Shown here piece by piece: positions 38,314 to 47,338 of a stretch of 64,000 nt of DNA. The stretch's first letter is position 1, and each line of letters starts with the position of its first letter. The stretch lies in contig NZ_JAEQNC010000003.1 of NCBI RefSeq assembly GCF_016722925.1, positions 62,001 through 126,000 of the forward strand. The letters are read 5' to 3'. The position numbers were made by a program, and so were the translations under genes. The notes beneath the pieces were generated by a model that saw nothing but the letters and a program-made list of their open reading frames with translations, was not told where the DNA came from and did no database searches. The DNA comes from Phytoamicus setariae. Its GTDB lineage: Bacteria; Pseudomonadota; Alphaproteobacteria; Rhizobiales; Rhizobiaceae.

Positions 38314-38564
38314 TTATTTAATTACCGCGGAGTGCGGCCCTTCTTGGATGAGCGTGTTTTGATTTTCGATCGAAACGCCTGCCTGCCATTCGCCAGATCG
38401 GCTTATCCGAACGTGGCCGGCCTTATACGGAGAGAGGCCTGCAAAGTCAACATTGCCCCTGAATATCCGCATTTTGGTTGCAAACGGCGATTCGAAACGC
38501 CAATCCCGTGCTATGAGGATTTTCTGTCCGTAGCATAGCGGCATGGCATCGAGGAGAGTTGGGT

Positions 38565-40013
38565 GTGGTGACGAATGGCGGACCCGAACCGGGGATATTT
38601 GCCCCTGAAAGTGGCAAGCCACCTTTTGCCAAGCGCCTGACGACGCGCATACTTGGACTGACCATCGTCTTCGTGATGCTGGCCGAAGTGCTGATCTTCA
38701 TTCCGTCTGTAACCAATATGCGGCTTTCCTGGCTGCGCGACCGGCTCAACACCGCAGCGGCGGCGGCCATTGTCATCGATGGCCTGCCGAAGGTGGAGTT
38801 GCCGAGGCCGCTGCAGGACTCGACGCTGATGGCAACGGGAACCAAAGCCATCGCGCTGCATAAGGAAGACATCACCCGGATGATCGTCGTTTCGCAAATG
38901 CCGCCGATGGTCAACGCCCAGTACGATCTCGCCCATTCGGGCTTCCTGCCCAATGCCCGCGACGCACTGGCAACCCTGTTCTGGGGAGGAGACCAGGTCT
39001 TCAGCGTGCGCGGCCAGATCGGATCAAGCAATATGGAAATCGAACTGGTGATGGAGGATGCCGAGCTCCGCAAGGCGATGCTGACCTATTGCCGGGAGAT
39101 CCTGCTTTTCACCATCATCATATCGCTGATAACCGCATCGCTGATCTTCTTCGTCATCAACCGCATGCTCATCAGCCCGATCGCGCGCATGACGGCGAGC
39201 ATGCAGAGCTTTGCCGCCGATCCGTCCAATCCCGCCTCGGTGCTGCAGCCTCCGGCCGGCTCCGACGAGCTGGCGCTGGCCGCCCGGCACCTCGCAACAA
39301 TGCAAGGCGAGCTGCAGAAAACGATCAGGCAGCAAAAGAATCTTGCCGATCTCGGGCTTGCCGTCTCCAAGATCAACCATGACATGCGCAACATCCTGTC
39401 ATCGGCACAACTGATGTCGGACCGGCTTGCCGATGTGGGCGACCCAGTGATCAGGGGCCTCTCCTCAAAGCTCGTCCGCACACTCGGCAGGGCGATCGGC
39501 TATTCCTCGGAAGTGCTGGCCTATGGACGCTCCAACGAAACGGCTCCCCGGCGCTCGCAGATCAAGCTCCGGCCCCTTGTCGATGACGTCGGCGAGATCC
39601 TGGGGCTGAACAATGGCGGCGACGTCGCATTTGCCGTCGACATGCCGCGGGAACTCGAGGTGGACGCCGATCCCGAGCAGCTTTTCAGGGTGATCTACAA
39701 TCTTTGCCGCAATGCCGTGCAGGCGCTCGAAGCCGATGATGGCTCCGAGGCCAAGCGAATCGTCGTTTCAGCAAGCAGAGCTGGCAGAACCGTCTCCATC
39801 TCCATCGATGACAACGGTCCGGGCATGCCGGCCAAGGCGCGGGAGAATCTATTCTCCGCCTTTCGCGGCTCGACTCGCGCTGGCGGCACCGGACTCGGCC
39901 TTGCCATCGCCCGTGAGCTGATCGAAGCCCATCGCGGCACCATCTGTCTCGAGGACAAGGAAGGACGCGGCACACGTTTCCACATCGAACTTCCCGATCG
40001 TCAAAATAACTGA
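38565..40013 (+). CDS. Orphan HAMP sensor histidine kinase
   Basis: Membrane kinase of about 482 residues. First helix about 27-47, a periplasmic sensor domain of about 130 residues, second helix about 180-200, HAMP (about 200-255), a HisKA region with KINHDMRNILSSAQLMSDRL (His about 272) and HATPase with NLCRNAVQALE, DDNGPGMP and GTGLGLAIARELI. The start is uncertain: GAGGAG at 38551 fits GTG 38565 best, but TTG 38559 and GTG 38568 are possible. No response regulator is adjacent, so its partner is elsewhere. Confidence 0.85.
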   Translation: MVTNGGPEPGIFAPESGKPPFAKRLTTRILGLTIVFVMLAEVLIFIPSVTNMRLSWLRDRLNTAAAAAIVIDGLPKVELPRPLQDSTLMATGTKAIALHKEDITRMIVVSQMPPMVNAQYDLAHSGFLPNARDALATLFWGGDQVFSVRGQIGSSNMEIELVMEDAELRKAMLTYCREILLFTIIISLITASLIFFVINRMLISPIARMTASMQSFAADPSNPASVLQPPAGSDELALAARHLATMQGELQKTIRQQKNLADLGLAVSKINHDMRNILSSAQLMSDRLADVGDPVIRGLSSKLVRTLGRAIGYSSEVLAYGRSNETAPRRSQIKLRPLVDDVGEILGLNNGGDVAFAVDMPRELEVDADPEQLFRVIYNLCRNAVQALEADDGSEAKRIVVSASRAGRTVSISIDDNGPGMPAKARENLFSAFRGSTRAGGTGLGLAIARELIEAHRGTICLEDKEGRGTRFHIELPDRQNN

Positions 40014-40167
40014 ACACCCCGCAACACACTGCAAATGCTGGGGCTTTCCTTCATCCTTCACTGGACCGGAAAGATTTTTCTCAAAAAAAATTCACAAAGG
40101 CGCTTGCTTTCCCCGCAGCGACTTAGTAGGAGAGCGCCACGTCAGCAGGCAACACGCCGACCGACAC

Positions 40168-40244
40168 GCACCCGTAGCTCAGCTGGATAGAGCACCAGAC
40201 TACGAATCTGGGGGTCAGGAGTTCGAATCTCTTCGGGTGCGCCA
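40168..40244 (+). tRNA. tRNA-Arg (anticodon ACG)
   Basis: A 77-base cloverleaf: acceptor GCACCCG / CGGGTGC, D arm GCTCAGCTGGATAGAGC, anticodon stem CCAGA / TCTGG with loop CTACGAA (anticodon ACG, reading CGU/CGC after A34 deamination), T loop TTCGAAT and an encoded CCA end. Its 3' end is repeated imperfectly 417 bases downstream. Confidence 0.95.
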
Positions 40245-40255
40245 TTTCCTTTCTC
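40234..40255 (+). repeat. tRNA-Arg 3'-end copy 1 of an imperfect direct repeat (att-like)
   Basis: The segment CGGGTGCGCCATTTC-CTTTCTC, the tRNA end and its flank, recurs at 40651-40669 with three single-base gaps. tRNA 3' ends are usual integration sites, so the pair may mark a former integrated element. Confidence 0.45.
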
Positions 40256-40376
40256 CGATTATCTAGATAGTTGAATGCTATCAGGCGCTTGAGAGTTTCC
40301 CCGGTCATGTACAGGGGACATGTCCATGGTGTTATTGATGGCCAATCCGACCAAGATGAAGACCGGGGTCTAGCAG

Positions 40377-40579
40377 GACGCGATCATCGAGGCCGTAGCC
40401 AACGCCAATCCAAATACCATCGCCGTGCTCGAAACCGGCAATCCGGTTTCGATGCCGTGGCGCGACAAGGTCAAGGCCGTGGTGCAGGCGTGGTTTCCCG
40501 GCCAGGCAGGAGCAAAGGCGATCGCCGAGGTTCTGACTGGAAAGGTCAATCCGTCCGGGTGCAGGTGGTCACCTTTCCC
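40377..40579 (+). pseudogene. Remnant of a GH3 beta-glucosidase (C-terminal part)
   Basis: The frame from 40377 encodes segments typical of the GH3 C-terminal domain: ANANPNTIAVLETGNPVSMP, WRDKVKAVVQAWFPGQAG and EVLTGKVNPSG. After PSG the frame shifts; VTFP continues in another frame at 40568-40579. An in-frame TAG lies at 40371 and the rest of the gene (normally over 700 residues) is absent. It is a broken fragment stranded between tRNA-Arg and the sulfatase operon. Confidence 0.75.
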
Positions 40580-40650
40580 CCCAAAGCTGGCTATCGCTGT
40601 GAAATTACATAGCACCTACAACAACATAGAAGTGCCCAGTTTCATCCTCA

Positions 40651-40669
40651 CGGGTGCCATTTCTTTCTC
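40651..40669 (+). repeat. Second copy of the tRNA-Arg 3'-end repeat
   Basis: CGGGTGCCATTTCTTTCTC matches the tRNA-Arg end and its flank apart from three missing bases; weaker similarity (AGTTTCATCCTCA against AGTTCGAATCTCTT) extends upstream. It bounds the GH3 remnant on the right. Confidence 0.45.
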
Positions 40670-40843
40670 TTAAAGTTCTGAATTTTTTACGCTTTTTTGT
40701 TTTTTACATCCCCCACAAGTCTCGCCAATGGCGCTCGGAAGTCGGCGTTTCTTGTCTTACGATGCTGGATGAAAGCGGACCAGAAGACCACCAGATTGTA
40801 GCTTTCGTGGAAGATCGCGCACTAATATAGCGGTTTGCGAGTG

Positions 40844-40859
40844 CGTTACCGTAACATTA
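40844..40859 (-). promoter_or_regulatory. Operator-like motif, copy 1
   Basis: On the minus strand TAATGTTACGGTAACG; the core GTTAC-G-GTAAC is palindromic and resembles LacI-family (GntR/IdnR type) operators. Two further copies are at 40957 and 51769. Confidence 0.5.
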
Positions 40860-40956
40860 CGCTGAAAGCGGCTGTAGTGAAGGCACCGTCGCACTACGGT
40901 AAGATGGTTCATCCTTTCGAGTACCGGCCGGGTACCGGATACACGCGTTGTTACGC

Positions 40957-40972
40957 TAATGTAACCGTAACG
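40957..40972 (+). promoter_or_regulatory. Operator-like motif, copy 2
   Basis: TAATGTAACCGTAACG, followed by TACTTTTC. It lies 143 bases before the sulfatase start. The trailing TACTT is shared with copy 3. Confidence 0.5.
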
Positions 40973-41115
40973 TACTTTTCTTTTCATTTGTTCATCAGGC
41001 AGGATCGCATGTCGCACCGTTCCCGCGAGGGAGTGATCGGCGTGGAATACGCATTATTTCTACGAAACGTGCAAACGACCCAAGCTTAACGGCGAAGACA
41101 ACGGGAGTTATTTGT

Positions 41116-42762
41116 ATGCCAGAAAGACCAGGTGTTTTCCGAACTGCCGTCGAGCAGTCAATTTCATCACTCAAGAGCAAGACCCGATCCCTGCTATTTG
41201 CCGGAGTGGCGACGGCCGGCACGATTGCGCTCTCCGCTGTCGCCGGAACGGCTCCGGCCTATGCACAGGAGGCTGCCAAGCCGAACATCCTCGTCATCTT
41301 CGGCGACGACATCGGCCAGACCAATATCTCCGCCTATTCGATGGGCGTCATGGGCTATAAGACGCCCAACATCGACCGCATCGCCAAGGAAGGTATGATG
41401 TTCACGGATTACTATGCCGAGAACAGCTGCACGGCGGGCCGCTCGACGTTTATTACCGGACAGGTTTGCTTGCGGACTGGCCTTTGCAAGGTCGGCATTC
41501 CTGGCGCTACGGTCGGCCTGCAAGCACGCGATGTCACGATCGCCCAGGCACTGAAATCACTCGGTTATGCCACCGGCCAGTTCGGCAAGAACCATCTCGG
41601 TGATCGCGACGAATTCCTGCCGACCAACCATGGCTTCGACGAATTCTTCGGCAATCTCTACCACCTGAATGCTGAGGAAGAGCCGGAACGGCCTTACTAC
41701 CCCAAGAATGACAAGGCTTTCGTCGAGAGCAGTTCCCCCCGCGGCGTCCTGCACAGCTTCGCCGACGGCAAGATCGAAGATACCGGCCCGCTGAACCGCA
41801 AGCGCATGGAAACAGTGGACGACGAGACGACCGAAGCGGCAATCGAGTTCATGCAGAAGCAGGCAAAGGCAGGAAAACCCTTCTTTACCTGGATGAACAC
41901 GACGCGCATGCATGCTTTCACACACGTACGGCAGAGCATGCAGGGCCAGAGCGGCATGCCCGGCAACGAATATGCCGATGGCATGGTCGAACATGACGGC
42001 GATGTCGGCAAGTTGCTCAAGACTCTCGACGATCTCAAGATCGCCGACAACACGATCGTCGTCTACACCACAGACAATGGCCCCAATCAGTGGTCTTGGC
42101 CGGATGCGGCAACCACGCCATTCCGTGCAGAAAAAGACACGAACTGGGAAGGTGCCTTCCGTGTTCCCGCCATCATCCGTTGGCCGGGGCACGTCAAAGC
42201 CGGAGAGGTATCGAACCAGATGGTCTCGGGCCTCGATTGGTTTCCGACACTGGTGGCCGCTGCCGGCAATGCCGATATCAAAGATCAGTTGCACAAGGGA
42301 ACGGATCTCAGTGGCAAACAGGCGAAGGTTCACCTCGACGGCTACAACCAGCTTCCCTACCTAACAGGGAAGGATCAGAAGTCCGCGCGCAACGAATTCT
42401 ACTACTTCGATGACGATGGCAATTTGGTTTCCTTTCGCTACGGTGATTGGAAGGTCGTCTTTTGCGAGCAGAGGAAGCCCGGCGGCTTCGAAGTCTGGTC
42501 CAATCCGTTCACCTGCCTGCGCGCACCCAAGGTCTTCAACTTGCGCATGGACCCATATGAACGCGCCGACGTCGTCTCTGACCAATACTACGACTGGTTG
42601 GGAAAGAACGCCTATCTCATCCAGTATGGCGTCTTTAAGGTTGCTCCCTTCCTTCAGACCTTCAAGGAGTATCCGCCAAGCCAGCGCCCGGCGAGCTTCA
42701 GCGTCGACCAGATGGTTGAAGCGCTGATGAAGTCTCTCGACCAGGCGCCCGGCACCAAATAG
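41116..42762 (+). CDS. Exported arylsulfatase-type sulfatase
   Basis: A 548-residue sulfatase with a long signal peptide (hydrophobic 26-48, cleavage near AYA-50). The metal site has IFGDD (D64, D65) and TTDNG (D320, N321); the active-site cysteine C105 lies in ENSCTAGRSTFITGQ, a CxAxR variant of the C/S-x-P-x-R signature, so it needs conversion to formylglycine. K158/H160 (GKNHLGD), H266 and K340 complete the pocket. No sulfatase-maturing enzyme gene is in the window. First gene of a run of eight and the only soluble hydrolase in it. RBS GGGAG. Substrate (sulfate ester or phosphonate monoester) cannot be told. Confidence 0.9.
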   Translation: MPERPGVFRTAVEQSISSLKSKTRSLLFAGVATAGTIALSAVAGTAPAYAQEAAKPNILVIFGDDIGQTNISAYSMGVMGYKTPNIDRIAKEGMMFTDYYAENSCTAGRSTFITGQVCLRTGLCKVGIPGATVGLQARDVTIAQALKSLGYATGQFGKNHLGDRDEFLPTNHGFDEFFGNLYHLNAEEEPERPYYPKNDKAFVESSSPRGVLHSFADGKIEDTGPLNRKRMETVDDETTEAAIEFMQKQAKAGKPFFTWMNTTRMHAFTHVRQSMQGQSGMPGNEYADGMVEHDGDVGKLLKTLDDLKIADNTIVVYTTDNGPNQWSWPDAATTPFRAEKDTNWEGAFRVPAIIRWPGHVKAGEVSNQMVSGLDWFPTLVAAAGNADIKDQLHKGTDLSGKQAKVHLDGYNQLPYLTGKDQKSARNEFYYFDDDGNLVSFRYGDWKVVFCEQRKPGGFEVWSNPFTCLRAPKVFNLRMDPYERADVVSDQYYDWLGKNAYLIQYGVFKVAPFLQTFKEYPPSQRPASFSVDQMVEALMKSLDQAPGTK

Positions 42763-42779
42763 CGGCCGCTGCTAACGAA

Positions 42780-42806
42780 CCGGTTGGCGCCTCACGCGCC
42801 AGCCGG
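42780..42806 (+). other. Stem-loop between the sulfatase and membrane-synthase genes
   Basis: CCGGTTGGCGC (42780-42790) pairs with GCGCCAGCCGG (42796-42806) with one T-G wobble. It lacks a T-run, so it looks like an attenuator or stabiliser that makes more sulfatase message than downstream message. Confidence 0.55.
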
Positions 42807-42831
42807 ACCCGCATAGCCCGGAGACGACTGA

Positions 42832-45381
42832 ATGACGATCGAGATGGACGCGACGAATGGCCAATTCCGCGGACCGGGTGCCGACAGTTCGCCCCTTTTC
42901 CGACAGACGCTGATGGCAAGCGCGATTGCCGCGCTACTGCTCCTGGGCTCCGGCTTCTCCGCCTTGGTTTTCCAGGTCGTCTGGATCAAGCAACTCTCCA
43001 CCGTCGTCGGCGTTGATATCCATGCCATGTCCGCCGGCGTTTCCACCTTCATGGCAGGCCTGGCGCTCGGCGCGCTCGTTTTCGGTCCGGTCGCCGACCG
43101 GCTGCCGCGGCCCGCATTGCTTTATGCCATCCTCGAAGGTGTCGTCGCGCTCACCGGTATTGTCACCACATATCTACTGCCTCGCCTGGCCGAGCCCTTC
43201 GCACGTGTCGAAGACAAGAGCGGCCTTCTTGCCTGGATCATGGTGCTCGCCGTGATCCTGATCCCGGCCATTGCCATGGGCGGAACGCTGCCGGCCGCCG
43301 TACGCGCGGTTTCAACGAAGCGAGAATTGGTCGCATCAAAGAGCGGAACGCTCTATGCCGCCAATACGGCAGGCGCCATCGCCGGAACCCTGCTGGCGTC
43401 CTTCCTGTTCATCCCGGCCTACGGCTTGACCGGAACCGCAATCGCCGCCGGTCTCGTCAGCCTGCTGGCCGCATGCGGTGCGGTCGTCCTGGCCTATCGC
43501 ATGCCCCGGCTCACATCTGCTGAAAAGCCAGACGTGGCCCGCCCGGTGGCTGCCGATGCACGGTTGGCGCTTGCGCTCTATGCCACCGCCGGCGGCGTGG
43601 CGCTCGGCTACGAAGTCATGTGGATGCAATCGATCGTGCAGTTCATGAGTACGCGCGCCTTCGCCTTTTCCGTGGTGCTCGCCACCTATCTGGCCGGCAT
43701 CGCGATTGGCTCTGCCGTCGCAGCGCGCTTCATCGATCGGGTGCGTAAACCTTGGACCCTGTTCGGCGCGCTGATCGCGCTCGCCGGCCTTGTTGCGCTT
43801 GCCGAGATCGCGCTTCTCGGTCCCTGGATTGTCCGGACGCAGACATTTGCGGAATATTGGGTCGTCGCCTGGACGAGCAGCCAACTCGCCGGCATGTGCG
43901 CCCGTTTCGCGACGGCAGCGCTGGTCGTGGTTTTCGTTCCGACCCTGCTGCTCGGTGCCGCCTATCCAGCGGTGGTGAAGATTGTGGTCAGCGACGCGCA
44001 GACGGGGCGTGGCATCGGCGCGGTCAGCGCCTGGAACACGTTTGGCGGCATCGTCGGTACGCTGCTGACCGGCTTCGTACTGATCCCCACGCTGGGCTTC
44101 GTGCATACGCTCGGCCTGCTGGCCATCGTCGCGACATTGATCGGTCTTGCCGCCATCTGGCACGATGATTTCGGCCGGGGATCGGCACGGATCGCAGCCC
44201 TTGCCATGGTGATCGTTGCCGGCAGCCTCGCTTTTGCGATCCCCACGCAACGTTTCGCCGAGTTGTTGCCGGGCGCGCAGAAAGGCCGGCTCATCCATTA
44301 CGAGGAGGGTCTGGGCGCTACGGTCGCCGTGGTGGAACAGGGCGGCGGAAAGCCGTTCCACCGCCTCTACATCCAGGGTGTCTCGAATACCGGTGACTCG
44401 CTTCCCTCGCTGCGCTACATGCGGCTGCAGGCATTGCTGCCGCTGATCATCAACAGCAATGAGCCGAAATCGGCACTGGTCGTCGGCCTCGGTACAGGCA
44501 TAACCGCCGGCTCGCTCCTCGCTTATGACGGGCTGGAAAGGCGGGTTGCGGCGGAACTCCTGCCGGGCGTGGTGAAGGCGTCAACACAGTTCAGCGGCAA
44601 TTTCGATGCCGGCGCCGACAAGCGGCTGGATATCCGGCTGCACGACGGGCGCCGCGAATTGCTGGCAAGCTCCGAGACCTACGACCTGATCACGCTGGAG
44701 CCGCCGCCGCCCTCGGCCTCGGGCGTCGCCAATCTCTACTCCACCGATTTCTACGGGCTGGCCGCGGCGAGGCTTACGCCCGGCGGCATGGTCGCCCAAT
44801 GGCTGCCGCTGCCGACGCAGAATTCTGACGATACGCGCGCACTGGTGCGTAGCTTCATCGACACATTCCCACATGCGAGCCTCTGGACCACCGAGTTGCA
44901 TGAAATGCTGCTGGTCGGATCGATGACACCGATGCGGCTCGACCGCGCGACGATGGAGAAACGCTTCGACCAGCCAGCGGTGAAGAAGGCGCTGACCGAG
45001 GTCGGCATAGTCTCGCTGCCTGCGCTTCTGTCGACCTGGGTGACGGATCGCGCAGGCCTCGAAAGCTATGCCGGACCCGTCGCGCCCGTGACCGACGACC
45101 GGCCGAGCATCGAATACGCGGCCTGGGTCAAGCCCAATGTCTTCACCGAGACGCTGCCGGAGCTGATGCGGCATGGACTGGAGCCGACAATCGCGGGCGT
45201 CGATGCTGCGTTCATCGAGTCCATGCAGCGTGAGCGCGCCACGCTCTATGCCTTCTACCAATCCAGCCTGAGCGCCTATCGTGGAGACCAAGACGGCTGG
45301 GAGCGCTACGGACGCACCGTCGTTCAGCAGGCGCCCGGCAATGCCTATTACAACTGGTTCTACGGCGAGGCCATGCAATGA
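42832..45381 (+). CDS. Membrane transporter-like protein fused to a spermidine-synthase-like domain
   Basis: An 849-residue fusion. The first 490 or so residues form about 13-14 transmembrane helices (FSALVFQVVWIKQLSTVVG is typical of the spermidine-synthase membrane partner). The soluble domain has a Rossmann nucleotide motif ALVVGLGTGITAGSL near residue 550 and YDLITLEPPPPSASGVANLY, in place of the usual aminopropyltransferase catalytic Asp region. Known members are called fused MFS/spermidine synthase and rarely make spermidine; true substrates are unknown. RBS GGAGACGACTGA; moxR overlaps its last four bases. Confidence 0.85.
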   Translation: MTIEMDATNGQFRGPGADSSPLFRQTLMASAIAALLLLGSGFSALVFQVVWIKQLSTVVGVDIHAMSAGVSTFMAGLALGALVFGPVADRLPRPALLYAILEGVVALTGIVTTYLLPRLAEPFARVEDKSGLLAWIMVLAVILIPAIAMGGTLPAAVRAVSTKRELVASKSGTLYAANTAGAIAGTLLASFLFIPAYGLTGTAIAAGLVSLLAACGAVVLAYRMPRLTSAEKPDVARPVAADARLALALYATAGGVALGYEVMWMQSIVQFMSTRAFAFSVVLATYLAGIAIGSAVAARFIDRVRKPWTLFGALIALAGLVALAEIALLGPWIVRTQTFAEYWVVAWTSSQLAGMCARFATAALVVVFVPTLLLGAAYPAVVKIVVSDAQTGRGIGAVSAWNTFGGIVGTLLTGFVLIPTLGFVHTLGLLAIVATLIGLAAIWHDDFGRGSARIAALAMVIVAGSLAFAIPTQRFAELLPGAQKGRLIHYEEGLGATVAVVEQGGGKPFHRLYIQGVSNTGDSLPSLRYMRLQALLPLIINSNEPKSALVVGLGTGITAGSLLAYDGLERRVAAELLPGVVKASTQFSGNFDAGADKRLDIRLHDGRRELLASSETYDLITLEPPPPSASGVANLYSTDFYGLAAARLTPGGMVAQWLPLPTQNSDDTRALVRSFIDTFPHASLWTTELHEMLLVGSMTPMRLDRATMEKRFDQPAVKKALTEVGIVSLPALLSTWVTDRAGLESYAGPVAPVTDDRPSIEYAAWVKPNVFTETLPELMRHGLEPTIAGVDAAFIESMQRERATLYAFYQSSLSAYRGDQDGWERYGRTVVQQAPGNAYYNWFYGEAMQ

Positions 45382-46355
45382 CCACACGTGACGACATCCT
45401 TGCGCTCGGCAAACGCATGGGCCAATCGATCATCGGCCAGGAGGCGATGATCGAGCGCCTTCTGCTCGGCCTGCTTGCCAACGGCCATATCCTCGTCGAG
45501 GGCCTGCCAGGTCTTGCCAAGACCCGCGCCATCAAGGCGCTGGCAAAGAACCTCGCCGCGGAACTCTCGCGTATCCAGTTCACGCCGGACCTGCTGCCGG
45601 CTGATATTACCGGCTCGGACATTTATTTCAGTGAAGGCGGCAAGGGCGAGTTCAAGTTCCAACAAGGCCCGGTCTTCGCCAATCTTATCCTCGCAGACGA
45701 GGTCAACCGCGCGCCGGCCAAGGTGCAGGCAGCATTGCTCGAGGCGATGGAAGAGCGGCAGGTGACGGTAGGCGGCAAGAGCTATCTCCTGCCCGATCTG
45801 TTCATGGTGATGGCAACGCAGAATCCGATCGAGCAGGAGGGTACCTACCCGCTTCCCGAAGCCCAACTCGACCGGTTCCTGATGCATATAGAAGTCGGCT
45901 ATCCCGACGAAGCGTCGGAAGCGGCCATCATGCGGCTCGTCCGCAGCGAGGAAGAGGTTCCGGCCGAAACAGCCAAGCACAATGCTCCGATGAAACTGGA
46001 CCCGGCGGCGATCTTCGACGCCCGCAAGCAAATCTCGGCAATCACGGTTTCGGAGCCGGTCGAAAAGTACATCGTGGCGCTGGTCTTCGCGACCCGCTAT
46101 CCGGAAAAACTCGACAAGGATCTGGCAAAGCTGCTGCAGGTGGGCGTAAGCCCGCGCGGCGTCATCGGCACCGACAAGGTGTCGCGGGCCTATGCTTGGC
46201 TAAAAGGCCGCGACTATGTTACGCCCGACGACGTCAAGGCCGTCGTCAACGACGTCTTCCGCCACCGGCTGATCCTGTCCTACGAAGCACATGCCTCCAA
46301 TACCACGCCCGACCAGGTAATCGACCGCATCGTCAGCCTCGTCGCCGTGTCGTGA
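45378..46355 (+). CDS. MoxR-family AAA+ ATPase
   Basis: A 325-residue AAA+ ATPase. Walker A GLPGLAKT (42-49), Walker B LILADEVNRAP, sensor 1 MATQNPIEQEGTYPLPEAQLDRF and the MoxR lid with SPRG. MoxR proteins act as chaperones that mature or load cofactors into exported partners, working with VWA proteins. Start ATG overlaps the previous stop (ATGA). It is the motor of the following five-gene Bat set. Confidence 0.93.
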   Translation: MTTRDDILALGKRMGQSIIGQEAMIERLLLGLLANGHILVEGLPGLAKTRAIKALAKNLAAELSRIQFTPDLLPADITGSDIYFSEGGKGEFKFQQGPVFANLILADEVNRAPAKVQAALLEAMEERQVTVGGKSYLLPDLFMVMATQNPIEQEGTYPLPEAQLDRFLMHIEVGYPDEASEAAIMRLVRSEEEVPAETAKHNAPMKLDPAAIFDARKQISAITVSEPVEKYIVALVFATRYPEKLDKDLAKLLQVGVSPRGVIGTDKVSRAYAWLKGRDYVTPDDVKAVVNDVFRHRLILSYEAHASNTTPDQVIDRIVSLVAVS

Positions 46356-46365
46356 GGGCGCGGCA

Positions 46366-47337
46366 ATGGCAACTTCCCCGACAGAGCAAGGCAGACCGGA
46401 CGCAGCCGAGGGCGCCTATGTATCGACCCAGCATCTCGTTTCCCTAGAACATTCCGCGCGCGACATGAGCTTCGTGGCCAAGAAGCCGGTGCAGCAGTTG
46501 CTGGCCGGGAGGTTGGCCTCGCGAATTCGTGGTCGCGGCCTGACCTTCGAGGAAGTGCGCGAGTATATGCCGGGTGACGATATCCGCTCCATCGACTGGC
46601 GGGTAACCGCGCGCACCGGCAAGGCTGCCGTTCGCGTCTATGACGAGGAAAAAGAACGGCCGGCACTGATCTTGGTCGACCAGCGCGCCAACATGTTTTT
46701 TGGGAGCAAGCTGCTGATGAAGTCGGTGTCGGCCGCCGAGGCCGCCGCACTTTGCGCCTGGCGTATCCTCGGTTCCGGCGATCGCGTCGGCGGCGTCGTC
46801 TTCAATGATACCGGCATGGAGGAGGTGCGCCCGCACCGCAGCCGGGCGGCGGTCATCGGCCTTTGTGACCGGATCGCGGGTATGAATCAGGCCCTCAACG
46901 TCAACCTGCCTGAGGAACGCGGGTTGGGCCAGCTCGACCGGGCGCTGACGCTGGTCGCCAATCTAGCGCATCACGACCATCTGATCGTCGTGATCAGCGA
47001 TTTCGATGGCCATGGGCCAGCCACGCGCGACCTGATGCTGCGGCTTGCCGTTGCCAATGATGTCGTTTCGATCCTCGTCTATGACCCGTTCCTGCTGAAC
47101 CTGCCGACTTCGGGCCAGATGGTGATCAGTGGCGGACGCAGTCAGGCCGAGCTGTCGTTTCGAGACAGCGGCATGCAGACCTCGATCCGCGATTTCGCTC
47201 GCAACCGGGGGCGCGAACTGATGGCCTGGCAGCGCGAACTCGGCATGCCGATGCTGCCGCTGACGGCGGCGGAGGATACTGCCCCCCAACTCCGACGCCT
47301 TCTGCAACAAGCCGCCTGGCAGCAGCGGAGACGGTGA
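46366..47337 (+). CDS. DUF58 domain protein
   Basis: A 323-residue protein with DUF58 (about 65-150; RGRGLTFEEVREYMPGDDIRSIDWRVTAR split by the usual variants) inside a VWA-like fold (about 90-280). The MIDAS is degenerate (VDQRANMFFG). DUF58 proteins always accompany MoxR and are thought to bridge it to the VWA partners. It begins 10 bases after moxR, with GAGGG upstream. Confidence 0.9.
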   Translation: MATSPTEQGRPDAAEGAYVSTQHLVSLEHSARDMSFVAKKPVQQLLAGRLASRIRGRGLTFEEVREYMPGDDIRSIDWRVTARTGKAAVRVYDEEKERPALILVDQRANMFFGSKLLMKSVSAAEAAALCAWRILGSGDRVGGVVFNDTGMEEVRPHRSRAAVIGLCDRIAGMNQALNVNLPEERGLGQLDRALTLVANLAHHDHLIVVISDFDGHGPATRDLMLRLAVANDVVSILVYDPFLLNLPTSGQMVISGGRSQAELSFRDSGMQTSIRDFARNRGRELMAWQRELGMPMLPLTAAEDTAPQLRRLLQQAAWQQRRR

Positions 47338-47338
47338 G

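Larger units (their letters stand above)
40670..41115 (+). promoter_or_regulatory. 446-base regulatory region before the sulfatase operon
   Basis: No convincing gene. It begins with T-rich runs (40681-40706) and carries two copies of the 16-bp near-palindrome, in opposite orientation and 113 bases apart centre to centre, a layout that suits repression by looping. The sulfatase ribosome site GGGAG lies at 41102-41106. Confidence 0.5.

Noticed and set aside
40271-40612. 113-residue open frame after tRNA-Arg
   Set aside because: It reads the GH3 remnant region in a wrong frame; homology is seen only in the frame from 40377.
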